This document shows, piece by piece, positions 34,871-46,800 of a stretch of DNA of 64,000 bases (its first letter is position 1; each line of letters opens with the position of its first letter). The stretch comes from Vanilla planifolia. Lineage: Eukaryota > Streptophyta > Magnoliopsida > Asparagales > Orchidaceae. The stretch lies in contig CM043868.1 in assembly GCA_023846275.1 (NCBI GenBank), positions 18,447,755-18,511,754 on the forward strand. The letters are read 5' to 3'. A model generated the notes under the pieces. That model was not told the DNA's origin, made no database searches, and was given only the letters and a program-made list of their open reading frames with translations. The translations under genes and the position numbers were made by a program.

Positions 34871-37264
34871 AAATCAAGCGCCTTAAGCTGTCATTTTATG
34901 GCGAGGATGGTTTTGTTTTTTTTCCAGCTTTTCCTTTTTTTTTTTCTGCCGCCCTTGTGCATAAGATGTGATGATTGAATCTTTTTTATAGTAAGCTATC
35001 TTTTATGTTTGAATTCAATAATGCTAGAGTTAGCAGGCTTATTTAAACTTGTTATCTTCCTCAATTTTCTAAATGTTTAGCTGGAACTAGAAATTCTTAA
35101 TTGCCTTTTTGCGTTTTTACTGATGTCCGGTAATATCTTTTTTTTTTGGCTTGTTAAGAGGGAAAATTTCTGAAACAACATTTCAAATTAATTAATAAAA
35201 GAAATAAATTTAGGTATGGGCAACAATATCCTTTTTTGAAATCCACTATAACTGTTGTTCTTGTTTAATGGTGTTAAAACTATGGTCACTCAAACAATTC
35301 ACAACAATAGACTTAACCTTTAGCAAACAGTCTATGAAATGATAGTGTGGTAAATGTGATTGTCCTCCATTTCTTTGGTGATGACAATAGTTTAGATAGC
35401 TTATAAATATAGCCTCTTTTTACTCTTCATTTGTGCAATCCAAAATTTTATCTCTCTTTCTTGCTTAGTTCTTCCAAAACACGAAACATGATGATACTTC
35501 ATAGGAAAACTTTGGTGGAGTTGCTAAACTCAATGTGATGATACTTCATACTCTCATGAATCAACAATGTTTGAATTTAAGACCATGATTGCATCTTATT
35601 GTATACATCCTGTGACCATGATGAGAAGAGACCAAACCTTTGAAGATATTTGAATGCAAAGTTAGGTGTAACAATATTAGTAGTTTGTCAAGATGTTTGA
35701 ATGTCATTTAGTGAGGATCTGGAGTTTACAAGATTGGTTTCAAACATTTCTATAATGGGTAGGCCTTCTTCATTCCTATGAAAAAAATATAATTGAATGC
35801 TAGGGTGCTTTGGTGTATTTATGGATTGATGATTATGATAATCTTCTTTATTGCATCTATTGTGATAATTTTAGGCTTGACATGTGGTAATTTAGAAATA
35901 CTTGACATATTAGTTGACAATAGGTTGAGATAAGTGCCCGATCCATATTGTAACTCATTGAAGCTTAAATCAATTTTTGTTTTAAAATAGAGGATTGAGA
36001 GCATTAGGTTCAGGACTACGCAAGGGTATGCCAATGGCCATAGTAGATTGGGCTCACTAGTTAATTGTAATCACTCAATTTGTCAAATCAATATATATTT
36101 TTCAAATACAAAAACATTCAATATTTAATAGATGTAATGAAAAAAATCTTAGAATTTACAAAATAAAAACTTTTCAAATTTTAATAGGGGTGGCTTATCA
36201 CCCTTATCTATGTTTGTGCTAACATGACATTACTCTTAAGGTTGTATAGGTCCATAGGCTTACATATGCATCTAGCCTAAGATAGCTCAATGTCATTATT
36301 GTCTAGGTGATTGGTGGTAGGGCGAGATGGTATAGCATTATAATGACTCATAATATGACTTATTAGCTGATTGTGTAGCTATGCAGTCCCTGATCATGAT
36401 CCTTATGGCTGGATTGAGATCTTATTTGTACCCCCTAAACAACTTTGGTAGAATGTGCATATGTAATCGAGAAACAAAAAAAATATGATTTTTTGTGATT
36501 GAAATGAAACATGATGATAATATAAATGATGTTTAAAAATTCTCTCTTGACATGCCATATGTTGTAGTCAGATAACACTATGTTGATGGCTCTATTGATA
36601 ATATGATGGAGTATATTAGTAGCCCATGAGCAATACTAATGAATGAACATTAACAATATTTTGTCTGATGCATGAGAAGTTCACGGGCTCTATGAGCCCG
36701 TTTCAATTGTCATGGATGCAGCATAATATAAAATTGTTTTTTTTGCCCTTCCTTTGTACTAACTTTGAGGTAAATCCTAAATCAATTGGTTCTAGCTTTG
36801 TATGCTCTTGGAAGTTAAATTATTTGAGAACTTCCTCTCCAAAGTTCTGCTTAACTCCCATTGATGCAAAAATGGCACCCATAAAAGGTATATGTGGCCT
36901 TCCTTTGAGCAGATGCATAGAAGGCATGCCAGGTCATCTTTGTCGTGACTCTTATACTGCCTAGATATTCAACAATGAGTTAGATTCACTACAATAGAAA
37001 TGTCATACAGCAAAAATCATTCTTTGCTTCTTTGACAATGTCTCCCTGATTCCCTTGCAAAAGCCTTTCTCCTCCATTGTTTTCACAAGATTCTTCCTTT
37101 CAAATCTCTCCCCAAATAATAGAGCTTTTTCTAGGACATGATCCTTCCATATCCATTGCACCTCTCCTCTTTTTAGCCAACAATTTAGGGGTTTTCGATT
37201 TTAGGGTCATAAGGTAAATAGTTAATTATTTAAGGATTAAATAATTATTTGATTGAAATATTAT
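34870..37264. other. AT-rich intergenic DNA; faint coding-like patch at 36670-36960
   Basis: No gene is supported. On the minus strand between 36960 and 36670 a frame with few stops reads RPHIPFMGAIFASMGVKQNF and so on; the plus strand has a 98-codon frame in the same place. Neither matches a family I know. The patch is less AT-rich than its flanks and may be a transposon relic. Confidence 0.3.
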
Positions 37265-37517
37265 AATGATTTATATTCTGCTCATTTATCTTTCCAATTG
37301 TATCCCAAGTTTTGTTAAAAAAAACCCATAATTAGTTATTCCTCAAATTCTTTGTTTATAAAATTTTTATTTTTATTGACTATGTTTAATATTTTAAATA
37401 ATCTTTTTTATATTCATCTCCTTTTTTAGGGATTGATCCACATTCTATGATTACTATGACATAAAAAAAATATTAAATTTTAAATTAAATTAATTTACAT
37501 ATCTTTGGGATATTACA
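37265..37517 (-). repeat. LTR-end-like dispersed repeat, copy 2
   Basis: Partner of 29190-29445, same orientation, starting TGTAATATCCC on the minus strand. It could be the start of the 5' LTR of the same leftward gypsy element, which would then span about 8 kb with much inserted DNA, or an independent relic. Confidence 0.55.
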
Positions 37518-38366
37518 ACATTGCATGTGATCCCCTAGATGCTTGCATTGGAATTTGGATTCATTTCGTTCTACAAATGCAAGGCTCAAGCAAGAGTTTT
37601 TGAAAACTTCTTGATGTACTTAAACATTGATGAAACAATATAGTTATCACTTGGTTTTGAACATTATTTTCTTCTCATAATGGAGCAGTTGAAAGCCCAA
37701 TTATTATTTTAGATGTGTAATTGACTAAGAAAATCAACTTTTTTATTGTATGCTAAAGTCGTGGGTGGTTGCATGAAAGCATTGTTGGCATACTTATTGC
37801 CAACCCAATCCTTTTCCAACATTACATTGGCATTGATGATAGTTTTCATTGCTTTCTTGCATTGCACCACTCACTCTTATAGAGTGTTGTTATCATTGGC
37901 CTCTTCGGATAAAGAGGACATCTTATTATCACTATTTAAACTACCCAAAATTTAATAGCTAACATCTACTTGTTGTATTTAACCTTTGGTCAAGGTTTTG
38001 ATAGTACTCGAACAAGCATGTGTGGGTGCCAAAGCAAATCATGATAACCTTGTTTTGAAGTTTACTAGCTCTAAAGCTGTTGCATTATTTCATATTTTGG
38101 GATTTAACCTTTGATGCATTTAGATATATTGAGTGCACACCATTACAATAGTAACCAATGCTAGCATTGCATCATTGGTGTCTATCCATGTCTTTTTTCA
38201 TGAAGTTACAAATGAAATGAAGGAGAATGCAATATAAGAATGCATGGTTGATAAATAACCTAGAATTTTAAATAAAAAGCTTTACGAATAACCTCTTATA
38301 AGAGACTTAGGGCTTATGAGAGTATGGAACATGTCATTGAATGTTTTATGCATAGATAAAACCTCC

Positions 38367-38402
<36 letters not shown>

Positions 38403-38506
38403 ATTTGAGAAAGTGTTAAGAGAACTTGTGATGTACTGGCACTCAAGGCCTTCTCAATGATCATGAACCATTATAGGTGATACTTATTAATTCTCTTGAT
38501 TACAAT
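37518..38506. other. Spacer with a (GA)15 microsatellite
   Basis: (GA)15 lies at 38371-38400. The ORF at 37746-37955 has no recognisable motif, and a minus-strand frame across the same part (with KKAMKTIINANVMLEKDWVG) looks mildly coding-like but is unassigned. Confidence 0.5.
38371..38400. repeat. (GA)15 microsatellite
   Basis: Uninterrupted GA dinucleotide repeat, 15 units. Confidence 0.97.
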
Positions 38507-39865
38507 TGTGTTTGTGTACAATATGTATATGTCTACAAGTAAAGAATATTGTACTTTTGATAGTATTTTGTAGTAGTGCTTAGGATTGAGTGTGTTGTGT
38601 TTAATACCAATTTAAACAAACACAACATATTTTGTGTGTTGTATTGGATAAATCAACTCAGTTCTAGATTGCTTTGGTCACTTGTTGGGCACTTCTAGGG
38701 TTCTAGAATTTTACCTTAGTCTCTTTAAATAATCTCTATGTTGTTAGGGCTGATTTTAGCAATGATAAATTTTGGTCTTATCTTATTTGGAGATTGGATA
38801 ATTTCTAATCACCCTGACAATTAGACAAACTCTTGGATTATCAGACAATTGCCCTAGGTGATTGGCATTTTTTTTAGACTTATTTTTTGCTTTCTTTTGA
38901 TTGTAATGTGTATATGAACCCTCTTATGGATTGATTAAATGAGGTTTTCAACCATGGGCCTTTGAGGAAGTTTTTGAGTTGTTGAACTCCTTGAATGGGA
39001 ATGATCATGCCTTTTTTATTTACATAAGGTTGGAGGATATGTAGGGCGTTGAATCAACTCTTTGGTTGTGTGGGCATGATGTCTAATTGTAGTGCTAAGT
39101 CATGATAGTACCACCAAGATATCATGACTTTTCAAACACTAATTTCCTCTTCACTCCATCTCTAAGCTTCCTCTTAGTTTGCATTAAACTTGCTCATTGT
39201 ATCAGATATCCTCATTTTCATATAGTACTAAACAATAGACCTCCAAAGCTTTTGTTGTACTGTTGTTTCTCTTCAAGTTTTGGAACTAATTCCAATAAGT
39301 TTTCATTTGTTATCTTTTTTTTGTGTTTGAACTACTTTGATTCCCAACTCTCTCAAAATCTTTAATTTTTTAATCCTTGTAATTTCACTTTTGTTCCCTA
39401 TCAAATATTATCTAAATCTCGTGAAAACTTAGTTCATGATAACAAAGGCTCCTACAATGCTCATGTTTTTCTTTGTAAAGATAAGATCTCTAAAGCTTTT
39501 TCCTTGAGGCAAAACTATCAGAAAAATATGGCTTTCTATGCAGCCTTAACCTTTTAATCTATTTATCCCCTCAAGTCACCTTTGATTGTTATAAAAGTTT
39601 TCAAGATGTTAGATATATTATAGTTCTACAATTTTGTAGTTCATATCTTCTAAAAATTCTTATATCTTTTATGTTTTAATTCCTCTTTTTTTTTATAAAT
39701 TTTTAGTTTAGAAAATCATTATTTTCAATTTTTATTTTATTTTATTTTTTTTCTTGCCTTCTCTCATTGCCACCACCACAAATTTTTTTATTTGTATCTT
39801 AAAATGCTTGAAACCATCCGCATTGTTTCGTCCAGGGGGAAATTTGAATTAAAGAAAATTGGATG
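38507..39865 (+). repeat. LTR-like direct repeat, copy A
   Basis: It aligns with 40366-41585 over its length, with many substitutions and indels. Shared blocks include TACTTTT-G-T-GTATTTTG near 38550, GGTTGGAGGATATGT at about 39028, CTTTGGTTGTG-GGGCATGATGTC near 39060, CTCTTAGT near 39170, AATCTCGTGAAA near 39417 and CCATCCGCATTG near 39815. The position matching the TATATAAA box of copy B reads GTATATGAACC here (about 38910), so the promoter is probably spoiled. ORFs inside (39102-39365, 39792-39989) are not supported as genes. Confidence 0.75.
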
Positions 39866-40365
39866 CAACATCATATATGGGGTTTATCTTTTCTCGCCAC
39901 ATCAAGTACACCATTGTAGGAAACTCTCCTTTGCCACTCACAATTCTTTTGATTGCCTCTCCTTTACACGACTACGCTCATTTTCATAATCCTTCCTTCA
40001 ATGAGTTTGCTGCTACTAAAGTTTTTTAGCTATAAAACCATCACACAATGCACACAATGCATATGAGCCCATAGATGTGATTATTCTACTGATTGCAAAA
40101 AATGGCTAATCACAACTACAATTTTTAGGAGTTTTGCATGTTTCTCTACAACATATTGGAGAGCTTCCTGCAATGATGTATTTGATGTGACAAGAGAAGC
40201 TGACCCCCATGCACGATTTTGCATCCAACCCTTGAAATTCATGTTTCACTCAAGGATGAGTGGTTTTTAAAAGGAATGTTGATACAATTTTGTCAAAGCC
40301 TTATTAACAATCACCAAACAACCACAAATGACATAGGCCATTAAAGGAGCTACCAAATTTTTGCA
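39866..40365. other. 500-bp spacer between the LTR-like copies
   Basis: It is too short for gag-pol, and I see no coding motif. There is no convincing primer-binding site next to copy A and no polypurine tract next to copy B, so the pair may be a non-autonomous element or two separate solo LTRs. Confidence 0.4.
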
Positions 40366-41585
40366 TGTATAGTTTTGTATGTATATGGAATGTATGAGTA
40401 TACATGTAATGAATGCCATACTTTTGGTTGTATTTTGCATCAGTAGTTAGGAATGGGTCTATTGGGGTTCACAAATATTTAAATAATCATTGCATGCTTT
40501 GTACTTTGTATTGGATGTATCAGGTCAAGTCTAGGTGATCTTGATTGCAATAGACAATTATTTGGTTCTCTTAGAGGTCTCAGAATCCACCTGGATTGTC
40601 CTCGGTGGTTTCTGGTTTCCTCTAACGATTTATAAGACACTTAGTTTACCCGTATGTGCATTGAAAATAAGGTTCAATAGCCCGAGACAATTGGCTTTTT
40701 TTAGACCTGGAGTAAAGGTGTTCTTCTTGCTTGGTCATGTATATATAAAGCTCCTCCCTCCCTTCCATGGATTAAGCAAAGGAGGCTTTTCTGCCATGGA
40801 AATTTGAGCTGTGCTTGAACCTCTTGAATAGGGATGGTCATACCTTGATGAAGTTATCCAAGGTTGGAGGATATGTGCTGGTGGTGTAAAGCTCTCAGGA
40901 TTTACACCTTGGTTGTGCAGGTGTAATGTCCACTTTCAGTTGTGAGTCATGACAATGCCACAAAAGTATCACGATGTTCTAGTCATCTACTACCTCTCCA
41001 ATTCTATCTTCAATTTTCCTCTTAGCTGGGATGGAACCTGCTCATTTCACTTTATAATCTTATTTCATTAAATACCAAAAAATACCTTTAATAATTGGTT
41101 GTATTTGTTGTTCTCTTATGAGTCTACAAGTTTTAACTAGTTTCTATTATCACCTTCTTTCATTTTGGGCATGAATCACTTTAAATCTCAACTTTGCTCA
41201 CATTTTTAATTTCTTTGATAGGATTTTGGCATTTCATCTTGTTTGTACTAAATGGTATCCCAATCTCGTGAAACTTTGAAAGAACAAGTCTCATATAGCT
41301 TTCATGTTTTGTCTTTTCAAATAGAAAGACCTAAAGTTGTCATTCTAGAACTTTTAGAAAATTCACGATTTTTATAGACTTGCCTCTCATGAGTTTTTAC
41401 TGTTATCTTTATACTTTTTTTTATCCCAGAAATCAATATTTTTTTTAATTTTTGTTTCTCATTTTTTTTATCTTTGCTATTGTCATGACCACCATCAAAG
41501 TATTAGTTTGCATTTGAGAACACTTGATCCCATCCACATTGCTCCATTCTATAGCAAATTAAGAGTGAAAGAGGGATGGGTTGAG
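40366..41585 (+). repeat. LTR-like direct repeat, copy B, with TATA box
   Basis: Partner of copy A. A good plant TATA box, TATATAAA, lies at 40742-40749, about 375 bp into the repeat, followed by a CT-rich initiator-like stretch (CTCCTCCCTCCC). This is the arrangement of an LTR promoter reading rightwards. The ORF at 40535-40807 is a by-product. Confidence 0.75.
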
Positions 41586-42514
41586 GTGGGCTTTTATAGT
41601 CATGACCATTGCTATTATGACTTATTATACGAATGACAATTTACAGCATCATAGCTACAATCGATGGAATAGTAATATTATTTATGGCTGTTTGACATTG
41701 TCAATCAAAACATAAGGGACAAAGTTTTACCACAATAAATGATGACATTGTTTCAATGATCAATTGATTGGGGACAATATTGATGTAATTGGCTTATATT
41801 GTTGCCCATTAAATGGATGATAATTTTGGAAGTATATTCCTTCTCATAAATCGGTTATTAAATGAATTTTCACAACTTTTTTTAAAATCTTGCCATGTTA
41901 AGTGTTCATGTGGCATAGTTTTGGGGGTTTCTTGGCTCTTTTCAAGCCCTCTTTATTTTCAAACACCATTGTAGTGAACTATTGAATTGTACTTACTTTT
42001 CTATAATATTATATTCAAATGTATTGCTTGGTCTTAACATTCAGTTAACATAGTCTTCCCATGTACAAGAACATTTTTAGCTCTTAGCTGCCATATGTTT
42101 CTTTTCTTTACAGTAACCTGGTTTGTTAAACAATGTGAATTCTAAAATTGAAATTTAACTTCAATTGGGGTGGCTTTATGATGAATAACAAGTTGAATTT
42201 ATATGAGTGATATTAGGAGCATGGTTAATTTTCTTCATTTAACTTGAGTATGGCATGCTTGTTCTGGAAAATTTTTATATTCTGCTTCATCTAGTTGTTG
42301 TTGTGTTCATATGAGCATCATAGCACTTTCCTCCTCTTAATTTTGTATTTATATTGCGAGTATGTATTTACATTTTTTATTTCTTTGTAAACCTCGAAGC
42401 ATTTTTTTCTTTCCGAGTTGAATTGAAAATTTTATTTGTTGATCAAACCACAAAACAAGGAGACTTTATTTGTAAAATGTCAGCTCGATTCATAGGCTAC
42501 CATTCGCGCTCTCC
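41586..42514. other. AT-rich spacer and EP1-like 3' flank
   Basis: No gene. The last 150 bp next to the stop at 42515 probably include the 3' UTR of the minus-strand gene; plus-strand TTTATT at 42464-42469 is AATAAA on that strand, about 46 bp past the stop. Confidence 0.5.
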
Positions 42515-43816
42515 CTATTTGTCGAACTTTATCCAAGCAACATGAGAAGAATTGTTCGTCTTCTCCAACGTCCCGATCACCGGAGCCAGCCAGCATCTGG
42601 CCTCCTTCTCCCGGTACAGAAATCCCAGGCAACTGCAGTCCGCGGTACACCTCTCCATGCATTTCCCCTCCGTCACGTGTTCCACAGCCTTCCCATACCT
42701 GCTCAGGAACGTATCCACCCCCTCCACCTTATAGAACGACGCCGGCTCTCCCTTCCGGCACCTAGCAGCTGCCATCGCCGTCGACGCTGGCGGACTGCAG
42801 TCCGTTTCCCACCCCGCTAGCCATCCGAACCTCGGGCACGCCACGCACATCTCCTTTGTGCAGACCCCCATCGATCCACACTTGTACGGCAGCCGGCATT
42901 CGTTCTCCCATCCCAAGTCCTCGGAAAACACGGCAAACACCACTTCCCATGCTCTGTAATCAACGGGGTCGTAATAGGTGTAAACCAACAAGTTGCCGTC
43001 TTCCTCCACACGAAGGAAGGAAAACGTGGCGTTGTACTTGGGCCGGCCCGTAATAATTGCGCCCAACTGCGGCTGCAAGCTCAACCTAAGCTCGTAGGCA
43101 TATGGTCCCTCATTCTCCGATTCGGTCAGCGGCTCTGCCTCTAAAGTCACCAATTTCAGCCCTTTGTTTTCGATCCTCATGATCCCGTCGGCGGTGGAAT
43201 ACAGCAGTGGCTTACTCATTCCGGCTACGTTGTTGATGTAAAGCCCGAGGCCGCCAGTGTCCACGATGAGGCTGTAGGTGCCGAGGCGGCTTACGAGCTT
43301 CTTTCCGACCGGAAGCGACTGGCCGACGAGCAGACTGTCGGTGGGGTGGTCGAAGCTTTGCCACAGTGTACGGCCACCGGCGTCAACGAGGACGATGTTG
43401 CCATTGGGTAGGAGGCGGAGGGACGAGACGCCTTTGTTGGCGGTTCCGGAGGAGAAGACAACGGACCCATCAGCATCGGTGAGGCGTAGGTCGCCGGAAG
43501 AGAGGAGGGAGAAGGTGGCCTTCTCTCCGACTGGGCGGGTCGGGTTTGCCGTCCAGACGAATCGGAAGATGGACTCCGAGCGTCGGGCCATGCGGAGGGC
43601 AAGGTAGAAGGCGCCAGGTGTGGAATTGAAGAAGCAGAGTTGAAAGGGAGAAGTGGCTATGGGGAGAACGCGGTAGTTGGCGCCGTACTCGGCGATATAG
43701 GGGCCAAATTCGCCGGAGTTGGAGTAAGAGAAGGTCTCGGCCGCAGGGACCCTCGCGGAGGACGTCGAGGCAAGGAGAAAGAAGAGGAGAATCTGTAGGT
43801 AAGAAGTGGTCGCCAT
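42515..43816 (-). CDS. EP1-like secreted glycoprotein: bulb-lectin domain plus PAN/apple domain
   Basis: A homologue of carrot EP1 and the Arabidopsis curculin-like lectins, secreted cell-wall or apoplast glycoproteins that share the ectodomain plan of G-type lectin receptor kinases but lack a membrane span and kinase. The protein has 433 aa, the usual length. There is a signal peptide (1-21; hydrophobic LQILLFFLLA), a conserved GEFGPYIAEYGANYR stretch (35-49), and a B-lectin domain to about 165 with LWQSFDHPTDSLLVGQ (151-166). A Cys-rich EGF-like stretch follows (Cys 307, 313, 319, 324, 327, 340). The PAN domain starts near Cys353 and has Cys 386, 390, 394, 396 and 408. Possible N-glycosylation sites are at N64, N262 and N422. 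The mannose-binding QxDxNxVxY signature is degenerate (LPNGNIVLV at 136-144), so sugar binding is doubtful, as in many of these proteins. The frame is intact, GC-rich and a single exon. Overlapping ORFs are shadows. Confidence 0.94.
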   Translation of the reverse strand: MATTSYLQILLFFLLASTSSARVPAAETFSYSNSGEFGPYIAEYGANYRVLPIATSPFQLCFFNSTPGAFYLALRMARRSESIFRFVWTANPTRPVGEKATFSLLSSGDLRLTDADGSVVFSSGTANKGVSSLRLLPNGNIVLVDAGGRTLWQSFDHPTDSLLVGQSLPVGKKLVSRLGTYSLIVDTGGLGLYINNVAGMSKPLLYSTADGIMRIENKGLKLVTLEAEPLTESENEGPYAYELRLSLQPQLGAIITGRPKYNATFSFLRVEEDGNLLVYTYYDPVDYRAWEVVFAVFSEDLGWENECRLPYKCGSMGVCTKEMCVACPRFGWLAGWETDCSPPASTAMAAARCRKGEPASFYKVEGVDTFLSRYGKAVEHVTEGKCMERCTADCSCLGFLYREKEARCWLAPVIGTLEKTNNSSHVAWIKFDK

Positions 43817-43844
43817 GGCTTAGTTGTTGAAGTAGTGCTCCTGA

Positions 43845-43852
43845 TATTTATA
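43845..43852 (-). promoter_or_regulatory. TATA box of the EP1-like gene
   Basis: TATAAATA on the gene strand, ending 29 bp before the ATG at 43816. This is so close that transcription would start almost at the ATG, leaving a very short leader. Confidence 0.55.
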
Positions 43853-43859
43853 GCTCATA

Positions 43860-46800
43860 TGGCGTTGCCTTTTAGAGTACGACTCCGTATACGGAAATGG
43901 ATAAAACTTAGCTAGCTGGCTTTTATTATTGGCGCGCGTCTCTTCGACAAATGTTAATTTTTCATCACTTTAGCTTGTTTATCGTCCTGAAGTTGGCCGG
44001 CGTTATATTAAAAAGTTTATTTATTTGTATAGACTATACTTTTTCCAAGCATTTTTTTTTTGTTTAATATCGTCCTTTGAATGCCAATTAACAAGTCGCT
44101 TGCTCATCTTTGATAGCTAATGAATGATTTATACAAGTGGCATCTTATCCATGTGTGCATCTTCTAGAGGCTACACCAAACACGGATGTGTGATTTTGAA
44201 TCTATTGGAAGGCCAAATACGGGCTAATGTTTTCTGAAAATCACGGACCACCTTTTTTTCAATTAATGATAAAAAATTCATCTTGGTTTGGTCCAAAACG
44301 TCGCTTCTTCTTCGTGTTGGACTCGCTGTATTTTGATATGTTGGCCTCCATTTGGGGGATCAATATTACTTTTTTTTAATGAAATGTTAATAATTATAAT
44401 GTTTTTATTCCATTTCTTGTCGAAACTGAAGAATACTTGTTTTATTTTTATTTAAACTTGTTTTAATCATAATTTCTAAAACGTTATCAGGTCCCATATG
44501 CGTTTGAATCATGCTAATTAGATTTTTTTTTTTTTCTTTCAAACTCTGTTGGTTTCAGTTTTAATGATTATGATTGAAATTTACACAAATTATATATGGA
44601 TGTAATTTTGCTTCAAGGAATTTTGTTTAAATTGTTAGTGATGGCTTCACATGAGATTTGTAATTTAAGTCTTTTTTTAAAATAAAAATATTATGTAATT
44701 CAAATAATTTAATTTTTTTTAAATTATTTTAAAAAAATTAAAGGATGATTTTCTATTTTATGGCTTATTTTTCCTCTTCACTGTAATTGTGAAAACAAAA
44801 ATGAAAATAAAATGTGCTATTTTTAATTACAACTTATTTTAAAGAATAATTAATTAATATAATAAATTCGGAATTGAATTTATCTTTATTTATTTATTTG
44901 CAATAATCACAACTTTTTTTATTAATAAATTGAATATCTTGTTAATTAACTTCCTTTTTATAAATTCTTATGAAGAAAACATTTCAACTTTTTTCTCAGT
45001 GAAATTTATAATGACAGAAATATTGTGATCTCATTTTTTTTTTCTTCGTTTGAATTTTTATCATGTATATATTTTTGGAGTTATCCGTCAAAGCTGTTCT
45101 TTGCTAGACTGTTTGTCGATTAATGTGCTTCGTTTGATTTAATATTATAAAAAAATGCATAATGTTTACCTGTCTTAGTTGAATTATACTTTTTAAGAAT
45201 TTTTGTCATTAAGTTTATGTTTAAAATACAAAAACTTGAACAGAAATCTGTTTTATTTTTTTTATCTAGATATATATCATGCTTATACTTATAAAACATG
45301 TGCTATTTATCAGAAGTATATTAATTCTATGATTGTTTATACAAATATATTTTTAGTATATTTAACATATATGATATGTAAGTATGTGTTAAGTACACCT
45401 TATTAATAAATTATGTATAATTTTAACTCTATATCAGATGCTATATTAAAGAATATTTTATTATGTATTTATTATATTTAAAAGATGCATTATTTTATTA
45501 TATCTTAAGTATAGTTTATGCAGATTATAATACAAAATTAATTGAAGTTTTTGTACTTCTAAATTCTTTTATTTATATTTTAATTTTACAAAGTATTTAT
45601 GTAGTTTGTGTATATTATTTTAAACATAATACATGTTATATATATATATATATCAAAATTTTTATCTATTTTAAATATAATTATTTTGAGAAATAGATTG
45701 CTAACATTGAATTAAATATTAATGTGACATTAAAATTGGAGCACTTTATTAGATGGTTTTATTTAACATATCAAATATCACTTCTTTTTATTTATGAAAG
45801 CATCTTTTTTAAAACAAAAAACTAACTAGTACAATCAAGGTGATTTATGTTAATATTGACAAAAATTCTTGATATTTAAAGTGTCAATAACTTTATAGAT
45901 AAATTTGTTTTTCATTAATTGATATTAAATTGTGCAATTTAGATTTGTCATCCGTACTTCGAATCAACACCTTTATATTCCACCACTATCTTCTTCAAAG
46001 AGTTTTTAAGTTTGAAGAATTCTCAAGATCTTTGCTTCTCTTCCTATTCCCTTTGCACCATAGAAGATTATCAATGACTATATCATCCTACTTCTTCATG
46101 TTTATGGTTATGATATTTAGAAGATAGAATGATGCAATATATGATGTAAAAAAAGGAGAGTAAAACATCAACAAATTCAAAAGATTTGAAAAATCGATAT
46201 TCTCTTACATTATATTATCATGAAAAACTCTAGTGTTTTATCAGGCTTTTCTCTTCATCTATCTCGTCACGTTATTAGCCTCATCGAGTTGTTGATTTCA
46301 ACAAGCAAAGTCAGCATGAAGAGCATCTCATTTATTGTTATTTAAAGAGAATCACACACCTAAAGAACATATATGAGTTTGTTTTGTTGAACAACTTAGA
46401 TTATAGTTCTACTATTTTTGAAATGAAAAACCTATTGATAGGATTAATATCAATAACCAATTAAATGAAATATTTTTAATAATCATAAAAACAATCATAA
46501 TCATGCATTTATGTTGACATAAAGGCATCATAAGGTGCTGCCTTTAACGTTTAATGATTCGAATTAGATTTACTTATAAACCATTTTGTTTCAATTCACA
46601 TGTTTTAACTTTCCATCTTTTGAATTTTATTATAATTGTTATTATAATCATTCTAATACACCCAATTTAAAATAAATTGAGTTATCCATAAAACTTATTT
46701 CTGAAAACAACAACAATATAGCATAAGTTGATCAGTTATGAAAGTTTTGACATTATTATTTTTTAAAAAATATTGAAAAAAATATTTTAAAAATAGCTGA

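Noticed and set aside
42480..43607. Overlapping ORFs over the EP1-like gene
   Set aside because: Shadows of the real minus-strand frame.
45203..45696. Two ORFs with many Tyr/Ile/Phe, membrane-like
   Set aside because: Composition is what AT-rich non-coding DNA gives; no motifs, no GC rise.
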